From: Jiella mangrovi
GTDB lineage: Bacteria; Pseudomonadota; Alphaproteobacteria; Rhizobiales; Rhizobiaceae
Direction: 5' to 3'
Assembly: GCF_017815135.1 (NCBI RefSeq)
Contig: NZ_JAGJCF010000001.1
Location: forward strand, 558,001-622,000
Length of the DNA: 64,000 nt
Under the pieces are notes generated by a model. That model was not told the DNA's origin and did not search any database. It saw only the letters and a program-made list of their open reading frames with translations. Positions 9,080 to 18,072 of this stretch are shown piece after piece; the stretch's first letter is position 1; each line of letters opens with the position of its first letter. The translations under genes were made by a program, and so were the position numbers.

Positions 9080-12000
9080 GGAACATTTCCGCCTGGGCCA
9101 TCCGCCATCCGCTGCCGACGATCGTCCTCTTTCTGGCGCTCGCTCTTTCGGGCGTCTGGGGATTCATGCAGCTGCGCATCAACAACATGCCCGACATCGA
9201 CTTTCCGATGGTGAAGGTCACGGTCACGCAGACCGGCGCCTCGCCGACGGAGATCGAGACGCAGGTCACCGATCTCGTGGAGAACGCCGTCTCGACGATA
9301 TCGGGGGTCGAAAGCGTCTCCTCGACGATCAGTGAAGGCTCATCCGTCACGGCGATCGAGTTCGAACTCGACACCAATCTGATCGAGGCGACCGACGACG
9401 TCCAGAACGCCATCGACGGGATCGCCAGCCAGCTTCCGGACGCGGCGGACACGCCGCTCGTCACGCGGGTGGACGCCGGCGACAATGCGATCCTGACCTA
9501 TGTGGTCAACGCGCCCGACATGAAGCCGGACGACCTGTCCTGGTATGTCGACGAGGACGTCTCGAAGGCGCTTCTTGCCGTCGACGGCGTCTCCAAGATC
9601 GAGCGCTCCGGCGGCGTCGACCGCGCCATCCTCGTCAAGCTCGACCCGGCCCGGATCGACGCCTACGGAACGACCGTGAATGCCGTCACCACGGCGCTCG
9701 CCGCCCAGAATCTCAACCAGGCCGGCGGACGCACCGTCATCGGCGGCACCGAACAGTCGGTCCGCACCCTCGGCAGCGCCGGTTCGATCGCCGAACTCGA
9801 AAACACGCCGATCACGATCGGCGCCGGCAAGTCGGTTCGCCTGGCCGATCTCGGCGAGGTCGTCGACGGATGGGAGGAGCCGCGCAGCCGGGCCCGGCTG
9901 AACGGCGATGAAGTCGTCGCCTTTTCCATCTACAGCGCCAAGGGCTCCAGCCAGATCGGCGTGACCAAAGCCGCGCGCGCCGCCGTCGAGGCGCTCGACG
10001 CCAAGAATCCGAATGTCAGCTTCACCGAGGTGACGTCCTCCTCGGATTTCGTCGAGGAAAGCTATGACGCCGCGATCGAGGCGCTCTGGCTCGGGGCGCT
10101 GCTCGCCGTCGTCGTCGTCTTTCTCTTCCTGCGCGACATCCGCGCCACGATCGTTGCGGCGACGGCGCTGCCGCTGTCCCTGATCCCGACCTTCGCGGTG
10201 ATGGCCTGGCTCGACCTGTCGCTCAACAACATCACCCTGCTCGCCCTGTCGCTGGTCGTCGGCATCCTCGTCGACGATGCGATCGTGGAGATCGAGAATA
10301 TCGTCCGTCACATGCGCGAGAGCGGCAAGAGCGCCTTCGATTCCGCGATCGAGGCGGCCGACGAGATCGGCCTTGCCGTCGTCGCGACCACCGCAACGAT
10401 CATTGCGGTCTTCGTTCCGGTCGCCTTCATGCCGGGCATACCGGGCAAGCTGTTTGTCAGCTTCGCCATCGCGGTCTGCGTTTCGGTCACCTTCTCGCTC
10501 GTCGTCGCCCGCCTTCTGACGCCGTTGATGGGCGCCTATCTCGTCAAGGCCGGCAGCGGCGCGGCGGAGGCCGACACGCCGTTCTGGGTGCCTGGCTACC
10601 TCGTCATCCTGCGCCAGGCGCTTCGGTTTCGCTGGCTGACGGCGTTTCTCGGCATCGCCTTCTTCGCCGGCTCGGTCTATGTCGCAATCGGTCTGCCGAC
10701 GGAATTCATGCCCTCCTCCGATCGCGGACGCGCGCTCGCCTCGATCGAACTCGTTCCCGGCTCGACGCTGGCGGAAACCGACGACGTCGTCAAAAAGGTC
10801 AGCGCGATCCTGAAGAAGCAGCCGGAGGTGGAAAGCGTCTTCGCCTCGATCGGCACGGCGACCGAAGGCGGTGGCGGCCCGCAGCGAAACACCACGGCCA
10901 GCGTCAACTCCGCCACCGTGACGGCCAATCTCGTGCCCGTCAGCGAACGCAACGTAAGCCAGCAGGTGTTCGAAAAACGCCTTGCCGGCGCCTTCGACGA
11001 CATCCCCGGCGCAAGGGTCCAGTTCGGCGCCGACAACCAGTCCGGCTCCAAGGTGAAGATCACCCTGGCAGGACCCGACAGCCAGAAGCTGTCGGAGACC
11101 GCCAACGAGCTGGCGGCCGAGATGCGCGACGTGCCGGGGCTGCTCAATCCGATCTCGGATGCGGCCGCCGCCAAGCCCGAGCTCGTGGTGAAACCCGACA
11201 AGCAGCGCATGGCGAGATTCGGCATCACCCCGACAGACGTCGCGAACCTCTTGTCCGTCGCGACGATCGGCGCCAGTGAATCGGCTCTCGCGAAATACAG
11301 CCTCGGCGACCGGCAGGTCTACATCGTGCCGACGCTCACCGACGACGCCCGGGGCGATCTAGACCGCATCAAGGCGCTGAAGATCGAAGGCACCTCGCAG
11401 ACGGTGCCGCTCGGATCGATCGCCACCTTCTCCTTCGGCGCCGGGCCGACGACGATCACCCATTACGATGGCGACCGCACGGCCAGCGTCGAGGCAGAGC
11501 TGTCCGGGCTCACGCTCGGCGAAGCCCGCCAGGCGATCGCGGCGCTGCCCGTTATGCAGAAGCTGCCGGCAGGCATCGGCGAAAAGGCGCAAGGCGACGC
11601 CAAGCGGATGAACGAAATGTTTTCCGGCTTCACCATGGCGATGGCCACCGGCGTTTTGCTGATGTTCGCCACGCTGGCGCTGCTGTTCAACTCCTTCCTG
11701 CAGCCGATCACCATCCTCACCGCCCTGCCCCTGTCGATCGGCGGCGCCTTCGGCTTCCTGTGGCTGACGGATTCGGCCGTCGCAATCTCGGTCCTGATCG
11801 GCGTCCTGCTCCTGATGGGGATCGCGGCGAAGAACTCGATCCTGCTGGTCGAATACGCCATCGTCGCCCGGCGCAGCGGCCAGGACCGGCTCGGCGCGCT
11901 GATGGACGCGGCGAGAAAGCGTGCCAGACCCATCGTCATGACCTCCATCGCCATGGCGGCCGGCATGGCGCCGCTGGCGCTCGGCCTGGGTGCGGACGCC

Positions 12001-12204
12001 GAAACGCGGGCGCCGATGGCGATCGCGGTGATCGGCGGGCTCGTCTCCTCGACGCTGCTTTCACTGGTCTACGTGCCGGTGGTCTACACCATCATCGACG
12101 ACCTCGAGCGCATCCTTGGCCGCCTGCTCGGCCGGCTCCTGCCAAAGCAGGATAATGCGGCGACCACAGCGGGTCCCGGCACGGCCGCAACGCCGGCAGA
12201 GTGA
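9076..12204 (+). CDS. RND efflux transporter permease (AcrB/HAE1-like)
   Basis: 1042 aa, full length for the AcrB/MdtB class. It has the duplicated topology: TM1 at about residues 12-30, a large periplasmic loop, TM2-6 near 335-480, then TM7, a second loop and TM8-12. The proton-relay Asp pair is seen as VVGILVDDAIVEIEN in TM4, and the second half carries GVLLLMGIAAKNSILLVEY. It uses the proton gradient to export hydrophobic compounds or drugs across the envelope. The GTG start overlaps the adaptor stop, so the two are translated as a unit. Substrate specificity cannot be told. The next gene on the same strand, a MarR regulator, is 515 bp away. Confidence 0.93.
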   Translation: MRNISAWAIRHPLPTIVLFLALALSGVWGFMQLRINNMPDIDFPMVKVTVTQTGASPTEIETQVTDLVENAVSTISGVESVSSTISEGSSVTAIEFELDTNLIEATDDVQNAIDGIASQLPDAADTPLVTRVDAGDNAILTYVVNAPDMKPDDLSWYVDEDVSKALLAVDGVSKIERSGGVDRAILVKLDPARIDAYGTTVNAVTTALAAQNLNQAGGRTVIGGTEQSVRTLGSAGSIAELENTPITIGAGKSVRLADLGEVVDGWEEPRSRARLNGDEVVAFSIYSAKGSSQIGVTKAARAAVEALDAKNPNVSFTEVTSSSDFVEESYDAAIEALWLGALLAVVVVFLFLRDIRATIVAATALPLSLIPTFAVMAWLDLSLNNITLLALSLVVGILVDDAIVEIENIVRHMRESGKSAFDSAIEAADEIGLAVVATTATIIAVFVPVAFMPGIPGKLFVSFAIAVCVSVTFSLVVARLLTPLMGAYLVKAGSGAAEADTPFWVPGYLVILRQALRFRWLTAFLGIAFFAGSVYVAIGLPTEFMPSSDRGRALASIELVPGSTLAETDDVVKKVSAILKKQPEVESVFASIGTATEGGGGPQRNTTASVNSATVTANLVPVSERNVSQQVFEKRLAGAFDDIPGARVQFGADNQSGSKVKITLAGPDSQKLSETANELAAEMRDVPGLLNPISDAAAAKPELVVKPDKQRMARFGITPTDVANLLSVATIGASESALAKYSLGDRQVYIVPTLTDDARGDLDRIKALKIEGTSQTVPLGSIATFSFGAGPTTITHYDGDRTASVEAELSGLTLGEARQAIAALPVMQKLPAGIGEKAQGDAKRMNEMFSGFTMAMATGVLLMFATLALLFNSFLQPITILTALPLSIGGAFGFLWLTDSAVAISVLIGVLLLMGIAAKNSILLVEYAIVARRSGQDRLGALMDAARKRARPIVMTSIAMAAGMAPLALGLGADAETRAPMAIAVIGGLVSSTLLSLVYVPVVYTIIDDLERILGRLLGRLLPKQDNAATTAGPGTAATPAE

Positions 12205-12719
12205 GGCCCCGCGGGCTGAACGCATCGCCGGAAGATGGGTGGAAACACCCGGTGCCCAGCGAGGGCCAAAGGTTCGACACGGCGGATTCTTGCCACCTGC
12301 GGCAGTCCGCCGCGGCTCTCTCCGGCAGTACATTCACAGTTGCGTGAACACCGCATGTCCAGCGACGAGAGCGTGCAGGGACCAACGGTCGCAAGACCGG
12401 CGAAGCCATTTTTTTCAACGGGCTAAATGGCGATGCGACCATATGGCGCAAACAATGCGAAAAGTGAATCTAGATCAGAATCTTAGATTCCATTGCCATA
12501 TCGGTTGTGAGCCAAAAATTGCGCGAGACATCGATAGATCAGATTCGATCCTTCACCCTAATTCTAAGCTAAAATTAAAATAACAGCGCATTTCAGATAC
12601 GTAGAACTGCATATTTTCACGCCTGAATTTAACATGCCATTTCCCTAGCGCTGTCCGCGCAAGCGAAATGGCGAATCGGTTCCAGAGTTGAAAATTCGTA
12701 TCAAAACAGGAGTGACAGG
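12205..12719. other. Non-coding region between RND permease and MarR gene
   Basis: No supported gene. The first 200 bp are GC-rich; 12410-12720 is unusually AT-rich for this window. At 12388-12402 a CGGTC-GCAA-GACCG mini-hairpin is followed 9-10 nt later by a run of seven T, a weak terminator candidate for the pump operon. The AT-rich remainder presumably holds the promoter of the MarR gene. Confidence 0.4.
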
Positions 12720-13199
12720 ATGCAGAAGCAAGACGTCGCCTACCCAGCGAGTTTCATACTTGCGGACGTGGCAAGGTTGATGCGTGTCGAGCTCGATCGA
12801 TGTGTGACGGAGATGGGCCTCGACCTGAGCGCGGGGGACATTCGCGCCCTCATGAGCATTGCCCGGGCCGACGGCGTGAGGCAGTGCGAGATTGCCAAGG
12901 CGATGAATGTCGAACCGATGACCATCTCGGCCTATCTTGATCGGCTGGAGCGCAACAGTCTCGTCCACCGCAAGCAGGACCCCATGGACCGGCGTGCGCG
13001 CATCGTCTTCGTGTCGGAGCGCGCCAGGGAGGTGATCAACCGGGTACGCCCGATGCTGGACATGGTCTATGAAGAGGCCATGAACGGCGTCGATCCAAGC
13101 CAGCGCGAGTCGACGGAATCGGCCCTCGAAATGGCCCGGAGCAATCTCAGCTTGCGGCGCACTCGCGATGTGGGGGCGGCCAATAGCGCTTTCGGCTGA
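12720..13199 (+). CDS. MarR family transcriptional regulator
   Basis: 159 aa with a winged helix-turn-helix: residues 40-100 include CEIAKAMNVEPMTISAYLDR (recognition helix region) and the wing DPMDRRARIVFVSE, which matches the MarR signature DxRDxRxxxxxLT. Flanking helices form the dimer interface. The ATG is preceded by AGGAGTGACAGG. MarR proteins are usually repressors released by small aromatic ligands and often control neighbouring efflux genes; the RND pump directly upstream on the same strand is a plausible target, but no operator was identified, so this is inference. Confidence 0.88.
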   Translation: MQKQDVAYPASFILADVARLMRVELDRCVTEMGLDLSAGDIRALMSIARADGVRQCEIAKAMNVEPMTISAYLDRLERNSLVHRKQDPMDRRARIVFVSERAREVINRVRPMLDMVYEEAMNGVDPSQRESTESALEMARSNLSLRRTRDVGAANSAFG

Positions 13200-13205
13200 A
13201 CCACC

Positions 13206-13308
13206 GCATCGGCCTGAAAATCAGAGTCGATTTTCGGCAGATACGATGCGGCGATTCAAAGAGTTGGAGCGCCCTTCGTCCGTGCTACCGGACGCATGGC
13301 GCTCTAAC
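13206..13308. repeat. Double-palindrome intergenic repeat (RIME-like)
   Basis: Two adjacent palindromes. The first has outer arms GCATCG (13206-13211) and CGATGC (13244-13249) around an inner hairpin with GATTTTCGGC at 13229-13238 and its near-complement at 13212-13222. The second has 11-bp arms, 13263-13273 and 13298-13308 (GGCGCTCTAAC), with one mismatch. The layout and the ending GGCGCTCTAAC resemble dispersed palindromic elements of Rhizobiales genomes. The stop codon (TAG) of the minus-strand receiver gene at 13304 lies inside the right arm. Confidence 0.55.
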
Positions 13309-13732
13309 AACCATCGATCGGCTTGTCCGATTTGGTGGCTTCCCCGGCCATTCCCGTCACGATGGCCGCTATCTTCACGGCCAGGTCGTCGCCGTCCACC
13401 GGCTTTTCCAGGACGGCCTCCGAAAGGCTCATCAGATTCTTCATTTCGCCCCGCTCGATCCGGCCGCTCATGAAGATGACCGGCGTGTCGATCCCGCGGC
13501 TGCGCAGCTCGGACAGGAACTCATGACCGAGGCCGTCGCCGAGCTGGACGTCGAAGATCAGGATGCCTGGCTGCTGATCGAAGTGTGCGGAACGCGTTTC
13601 GCTAATGGAGAGGAACGTCTGAACCCGAGCGCCGTGGATTTCCAGAATGGTGGACAACGATTCACAGATCGCCTCGTCATCGTCGAGGAGATAGACGTTC
13701 ACCGCATCGAGGAGCTTGGCCCGATCAGCCAT
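13304..13732 (-). CDS. Receiver-only response regulator
   Basis: 142 aa consisting of one REC domain and no output domain. The acidic pocket is LLDDDE (residues 15-20), the phospho-acceptor Asp61 lies in ILIFDVQLGD, Ser89 in VIFMSG replaces the conserved Thr/Ser, and Lys110 is in LEKPVDG. It is encoded downstream of a FixJ-type regulator and a PAS histidine kinase on the same strand, 94 bp after the former, so it probably acts in the same phosphorelay as a phosphate sink or connector. Its 3' end runs into a palindromic repeat. Confidence 0.88.
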   Translation of the reverse strand: MADRAKLLDAVNVYLLDDDEAICESLSTILEIHGARVQTFLSISETRSAHFDQQPGILIFDVQLGDGLGHEFLSELRSRGIDTPVIFMSGRIERGEMKNLMSLSEAVLEKPVDGDDLAVKIAAIVTGMAGEATKSDKPIDGC

Positions 13733-13826
13733 CCATTCAGATCATCGCCTCGCATCGAGATTCGATTTCCATATTTTCAGTCATGGCGAAGCGGCATTCA
13801 ATACGTATTAACGACTAGACAGAAAG

Positions 13827-14459
13827 CTATCGGCCGCGCGGCCGGGATTCGGCGAGATAGACAAGGCCGATCAGTTCGGCGAGGTTCTGCGCCTCGACCT
13901 TCCGCATAATGTTCGTGCGATGGATCTCGACCGTGCGGCGAGATATTCCAAGATCGTCGGCGATGACCTTGCTCGGTGCGCCGGCGGCGACGAGCGAAAG
14001 GATTTCCCGTTCACGCGGCGACAGTGACGAGAGCCGCAGGATTGCCCGATTGCGCGCCTCCATCTTTTCGCGGATCGGCCGCGAGCGCTGGATCGCGGTT
14101 GCCACGGCCTCGACGAGTGCGTCGTCTTCGAACGGTTTCTCGATGAAGTCCTCTGCGCCGAGCTTCACGGCCTCGACCGCGGAGCGAACCTCTCCGAATG
14201 CGGTGATGACGATGATGGGCAACGGCGGATCGGGGCTCTGCGAAAGACGCCGCTGCAACTCGATGCCGGTCATCCCGGGCATCCGCAGGTCTACGATCAG
14301 GCAATCGAACGATTTTTTCGAGGCTTCGTCCCCGATCAGATCGAGCAAGGCCTGCGCCGTTTCGAAGCCGTGAACGACGTATCCCCGGGTCTCGAAAAGC
14401 GCCGTCAGCGATTCCAGGACCGCGCTGTCGTCATCGATGATCCCGAGGACGCCTGTCAT
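13827..14459 (-). CDS. FixJ/NarL-type response regulator with LuxR HTH
   Basis: 210 aa. The REC domain (1-120) has IIDDDS, phospho-acceptor Asp57 in CLIVDLRMPG, Thr86 and Lys108 in FIEKPF. The C-terminal HTH (about 145-208) shows LSPREREILSLVAAG and RRTVEIHRTNIMRKV, typical of LuxR/FixJ regulators. The ATG is preceded by GGGGAGGAAAG. It follows the membrane PAS histidine kinase after 168 bp on the same strand and is its most probable partner. Relatives include FixJ and TodT/DctR-like proteins, so the regulon cannot be named. Confidence 0.92.
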   Translation of the reverse strand: MTGVLGIIDDDSAVLESLTALFETRGYVVHGFETAQALLDLIGDEASKKSFDCLIVDLRMPGMTGIELQRRLSQSPDPPLPIIVITAFGEVRSAVEAVKLGAEDFIEKPFEDDALVEAVATAIQRSRPIREKMEARNRAILRLSSLSPREREILSLVAAGAPSKVIADDLGISRRTVEIHRTNIMRKVEAQNLAELIGLVYLAESRPRGR

Positions 14460-14627
14460 CTGATCTTTCTTTCCTCCCCGAGGAGCACCTGCTTTCGTTG
14501 GAGCGAAGCAGCTTTGAAACGTTACGTCGTTGGATTTTATGACACACCGGGGCGTTTATGCGAAGGACGCGTTTTGTCGCCGCCCTTCCCGGAAGCTCGC
14601 GCGGCGCGCTTCGAAGACGAAGCAGAC

Positions 14628-16889
14628 CTACAGCTTCTCTGCGAAGACCGGCGCGTCCGCTACCGGCAGCAAAAACTCGAAGATGGCGCCCACGGACGAG
14701 CTGCGAACGCGCAGGGTCCCGCCCTGTGCTTCGACGAGGGAGCGGCAGATGTTGAGGCCGAATCCCATGCCCGCGGGTTTCGTCGTGGTGAAGGGCTCGA
14801 AGAGGTTTTCCAGAATGGCGTCGTCGACGCCTCCACCGCTGTCCGCAAAACTGACCACAACGGCGTCATCGGCCTGCCGCGTAGTCACGGTGAGCATCCG
14901 ATTCTGCGACAGGGCCATGGCTTCGATGGCATTCTGCGCAAGGTTGGCGACGATCTGCTGGACGTGAACGGGATCCACGAGGACCTGAGGCAGGCCCACG
15001 CCATAGTCCCGTTCGAGGGCGATGCCATCGCCCTTGCGGCCGAGGAGAATGAGGGAAAGCCCTTCATCGATGACGTCGTTGATGTTGGCGCGCGTCACGT
15101 TCGTCTGGCGATTGCCAATGAAATTTCGGACCCGACGGACGATCTCGCTGGCCCGATTGGCTTGTTCGACCGCCTTTTGGGCATAGGTCGCCGAGCGGGC
15201 TTCCTTCAGCACGCCGCTGTCCTGCTGCAGCCGCTGGATCGAGCGAATATAGTTGATGATCGCGGTCAATGGCTGGTTCAGTTCGTGGGCGAGCGTCGCT
15301 GCCATTTGTCCGGCTGCGGTGACCCGTGCCGTATGGGCGGCTTCGGACTGAAGCTTCTGAAGATTGCGGGCATCGGCCAGCGCCCGGGTGATGTCGCGGG
15401 TAATCGCCGAAGCTCCGACGATCTCGCCGGCAGCATTGCGGACCGGCGAGATCGTCAGCGAGACGTCGAGTCGGTTGCCGGCCTTGTCCATGCGCACGGT
15501 CTGGAAATGGCCGATCCGATTTCCGCTGCGGAGCTGATCCATGATCCGGCTGAGTTCGAAGCGCCGATCCTCTGGTACGATCAGCTCGAGCTTCTGCCCG
15601 ATGGCCTCTTCGGGCGTATAGCCATAGAGCTGCACGGCCGCCTCGTTCCAGGAGGTGATGACGCCCTCAAGATCCTTGGTCACGATGGCATCGAAGGAAG
15701 ACCCGACGATTGCGCTGAGGAGAGCCTCACGCTCCATGTAGCGGGCGATTGCACGCGCAAGAGCGCCGACTTCACCGCTCGCATGGGTCGCCAGAGGAAC
15801 TGCCCTTTCGCCGGAGCGGTTTTCGACGGCACGCGTCAGCGCCTGGATCGGGCGAACCAGCCCTCTCGCAATGACCACCGCGACCATCACCGCCACGAGG
15901 GCCGCCAGAAGTCCGGCGGTGAGGATCGCTTTCGAAAATGCCAACCTGGTATCGGCAAGAAGGGCACTGGTCGGTGCGGTCTGTATGACCGTCAGTCTCC
16001 GCGATCCGGCAAGGGTGACCGGCCAAACCGCCGCCGCCGTCTCGACCCCGGCCTCGTCGAAGACGAACACCGAACTGTCGGCCGTGGCAAGAACCGCCGA
16101 GAGCGCCGGCCGATCGGCAAGGATGTCGTAGTCCTCGCCGGTTTCGAAGCCGAAGACGCGCTCAGCATCCTTCGGGTTGACGAGGTAGTTGCCCTGCTCA
16201 TCGAGCAGACTGATCGCGCCAATGAGGTTGTCGGGCCTTTGCAGCCGCGACAGAGCGGGACGCATGTCGATATTGACGATGACGAACATCTTTGGCGGCC
16301 CGCCCCCGACGAAAACGGGTTTGGCCATGCGAATGGTCGGGACCGGCGGATTTTCGATCTCGCCGTTCTCCCGATTGTAGTTGAGCGGCGAAACGTAGAC
16401 GCCATTCGAATCAAGCGAAAGCGCCTTGTCGAAATAGGGCTGAGCGGCCTTGGACTGTAGGTTCGCTTCGCTGACGCGGGTCGGGCCATTTTCGGCACTG
16501 CGGCGATCGACCCGCACGAGTTCCAGGCCCCGATCCGCCTTGCCGATCAGGCGGATCTGGTCGTATCGCGGCTTTGCCTCGAGCAGGGCGGCGAACTGGC
16601 CGGCGATCGCCGTTTTGAGGGCCTCGGCCTCCTGCTGACGACCGCCGCCTTGCAGCGACGCCAGCTCCATGACCGAGGGTAGACGCGTCAGGGCTTCGAC
16701 GTCCTCTTCCGACGTTGCGACATAGGTTTCGAGATACCCGGCCGTCAGTCCCGTGCTGGCCTCGAAGTTCTTCAAGGCCAGAGGCAGCGCGGCGTTTCCG
16801 GTCCGAAGATGGATCAGAAAGCCGGCCAGAAGAGTAGCGGTGACGACAACCGCAGTCATCGCGAGAGCGAGTTTGCGAGCGAGAGTCAC
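14628..16889 (-). CDS. Membrane PAS-domain sensor histidine kinase
   Basis: 753 aa from a GTG. TM1 is at about residues 7-24, then a 295-residue periplasmic sensor region (probably Cache-like), TM2 at about 321-341, a HAMP segment, a PAS domain (about 385-500, with YGYTPEEAIGQ), HisKA with His535 in AHELNQPLTAI, and HATPase with N-box NLAQNAIEAM, G1 FADSGGG and G2 GMGFGLNICRS. The kinase core is FixL/DctB-like, but no heme-PAS histidine signature is obvious, so I do not call it FixL. It is the first gene of a minus-strand set with a FixJ-type regulator and a receiver-only protein; another receiver gene starts divergently at 17383. The external ligand is unknown. Confidence 0.9.
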   Translation of the reverse strand: MTLARKLALAMTAVVVTATLLAGFLIHLRTGNAALPLALKNFEASTGLTAGYLETYVATSEEDVEALTRLPSVMELASLQGGGRQQEAEALKTAIAGQFAALLEAKPRYDQIRLIGKADRGLELVRVDRRSAENGPTRVSEANLQSKAAQPYFDKALSLDSNGVYVSPLNYNRENGEIENPPVPTIRMAKPVFVGGGPPKMFVIVNIDMRPALSRLQRPDNLIGAISLLDEQGNYLVNPKDAERVFGFETGEDYDILADRPALSAVLATADSSVFVFDEAGVETAAAVWPVTLAGSRRLTVIQTAPTSALLADTRLAFSKAILTAGLLAALVAVMVAVVIARGLVRPIQALTRAVENRSGERAVPLATHASGEVGALARAIARYMEREALLSAIVGSSFDAIVTKDLEGVITSWNEAAVQLYGYTPEEAIGQKLELIVPEDRRFELSRIMDQLRSGNRIGHFQTVRMDKAGNRLDVSLTISPVRNAAGEIVGASAITRDITRALADARNLQKLQSEAAHTARVTAAGQMAATLAHELNQPLTAIINYIRSIQRLQQDSGVLKEARSATYAQKAVEQANRASEIVRRVRNFIGNRQTNVTRANINDVIDEGLSLILLGRKGDGIALERDYGVGLPQVLVDPVHVQQIVANLAQNAIEAMALSQNRMLTVTTRQADDAVVVSFADSGGGVDDAILENLFEPFTTTKPAGMGFGLNICRSLVEAQGGTLRVRSSSVGAIFEFLLPVADAPVFAEKL

Positions 16890-17382
16890 TCTCGCCCTGC
16901 TGAATCGAGACAGGTCCTGGACACGGGTAAAGGCCTTTCTTCCGCCAGAGACCGCAGGTTGCCATACAACCTCCTGTAACTGCCGGTGTCAAATCTTGCT
17001 TCGCACAGATCGTTATATAACAGTACTAATTCTGCACGTTGCTTTGACGGCCATGCAATTTCATGATCATACGATAATTGACCTCAACCTTTCCACGAGA
17101 CTGAACCCGCCGATCACCGAAGAGCGAGATTACCCGCCGGCGCAACACTAAACCAAGAGTGGCGACGATTGAACATACGGCCCGGCGGTCTGCCGGCGGC
17201 TCCGCGGTCGGATGGCTTCTCCGGCTCGCGAAAACAAGCCGTTCATCTCGGCCCCTCGGAAAGTACGTATTGCCAAGATCATCTGAATGATCGAATTTAC
17301 TACACCTGTACATTGAAATATAAGTAAATTCATCGGATGGTATCATCCTTATAATGTACTTCTCCAGAACAACGGTTATGGT
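16890..17382. promoter_or_regulatory. Divergent, AT-rich region between kinase and receiver genes
   Basis: 493 bp between genes read in opposite directions. Base composition is distinctly AT-rich, especially 17030-17080 and 17260-17390, in contrast to the GC-rich genes. Promoters for both sides must lie here but I cannot fix the boxes. A 178-codon minus-strand frame crosses it and the next gene; it lacks motifs and is treated as noise. Confidence 0.45.
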
Positions 17383-17787
17383 GTGGATACGAACATGAAA
17401 CGTAGCGTCCTCATAATTGAAGATGACCTGATCGTCGCTCTGGCTCTGGAGGATATGCTGATCGAGATGGGTTTGGAGATCTGCGACACCGTCATCAGTG
17501 AGGATGACGCGGTGGAAGCGGCGATCCGGCACCACCCCGATATCGTGGTCTCGGACTTTCATCTCAAAAACGGAAACGGAGTTTCAGCCAGCCTGCGAAT
17601 CCAGAGCGTGATGGACGTCTCGGTCCTCTTCATCTCCGGGAGCCGCAAAGAGGTCGAGCAGCGCGTTCCCACGGCGATCTGCATAGACAAGCCCTTCACG
17701 CTCACGAGCGTCGAACGCGGGCTCACGGCCGTGCTTTCAGCCTGCCAGGCCCGTGCCGATCCATCGGTGAGCGGACCCCACGTTTGA
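17383..17787 (+). CDS. Receiver-only response regulator
   Basis: 134 aa from a GTG at 17383, or 130 aa from the ATG at 17395. A single REC domain: acidic pair in IIEDDL, phospho-acceptor Asp58 in IVVSDFHLKNG, Ser85 in LFISGS, and Lys103 in CIDKPF. There is no output domain. The type resembles the small receivers common in Rhizobiales next to HWE/HisKA kinases. It is divergent from the PAS histidine kinase, so the locus has one kinase, one DNA-binding regulator and two stand-alone receivers. Its promoter region is AT-rich. Confidence 0.85.
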   Translation: MDTNMKRSVLIIEDDLIVALALEDMLIEMGLEICDTVISEDDAVEAAIRHHPDIVVSDFHLKNGNGVSASLRIQSVMDVSVLFISGSRKEVEQRVPTAICIDKPFTLTSVERGLTAVLSACQARADPSVSGPHV

Positions 17788-17891
17788 ACGCAACACGGAT
17801 TCACTTCGCGAGATTGGGATCGAAAGTCGTCCGCCGTCGAGGTTGCACAGATCAATCAGGCAAAACAGCTTCGAACAGCGACCGACTTTCA

Positions 17892-17927
17892 GCCGAGCCC
17901 CTGCTTTCCTCCCGGCCGGGGCTCGGC
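17892..17927. terminator. Strong hairpin downstream of receiver gene
   Basis: Perfect 10-bp arms GCCGAGCCCC (17892-17901) and GGGGCTCGGC (17918-17927) with a 16-nt loop, about 105 bp after the receiver stop. No T-tract follows on the plus strand, so termination is possible but unproven. Confidence 0.35.
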
Positions 17928-17939
17928 GCATGAGGGGCC

Positions 17940-17960
17940 CTGATCGGTCGAACCGATCAG
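17940..17960. promoter_or_regulatory. Perfect 21-bp palindrome, possible operator of the ggt gene
   Basis: Arms CTGATCGGT (17940-17948) and ACCGATCAG (17952-17960) around CGA. It lies 112 bp before the gamma-glutamyltransferase start. The size and symmetry would suit a dimeric repressor site, or a small hairpin. No regulator is assigned. Confidence 0.35.
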
Positions 17961-18072
17961 CGAACTGAAACGCTCCTCGATGCCGAAATCGGACCGCTGT
18001 TGCGGCACATCTGGAGATGTTGGCTCGCCCCGTCATTCCGGCTATCACTCAACGATCAGAGGGAGCCCAACG

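Noticed and set aside
14370-16460. A 696-codon open frame on the plus strand opposite the histidine kinase
   Set aside because: It is the antisense shadow of a GC-rich gene; the opposite strand has complete kinase motifs and this frame has none.
17026-17562. A 178-codon minus-strand frame across the kinase/receiver intergenic region
   Set aside because: It overlaps the receiver gene antisense and has no motif.
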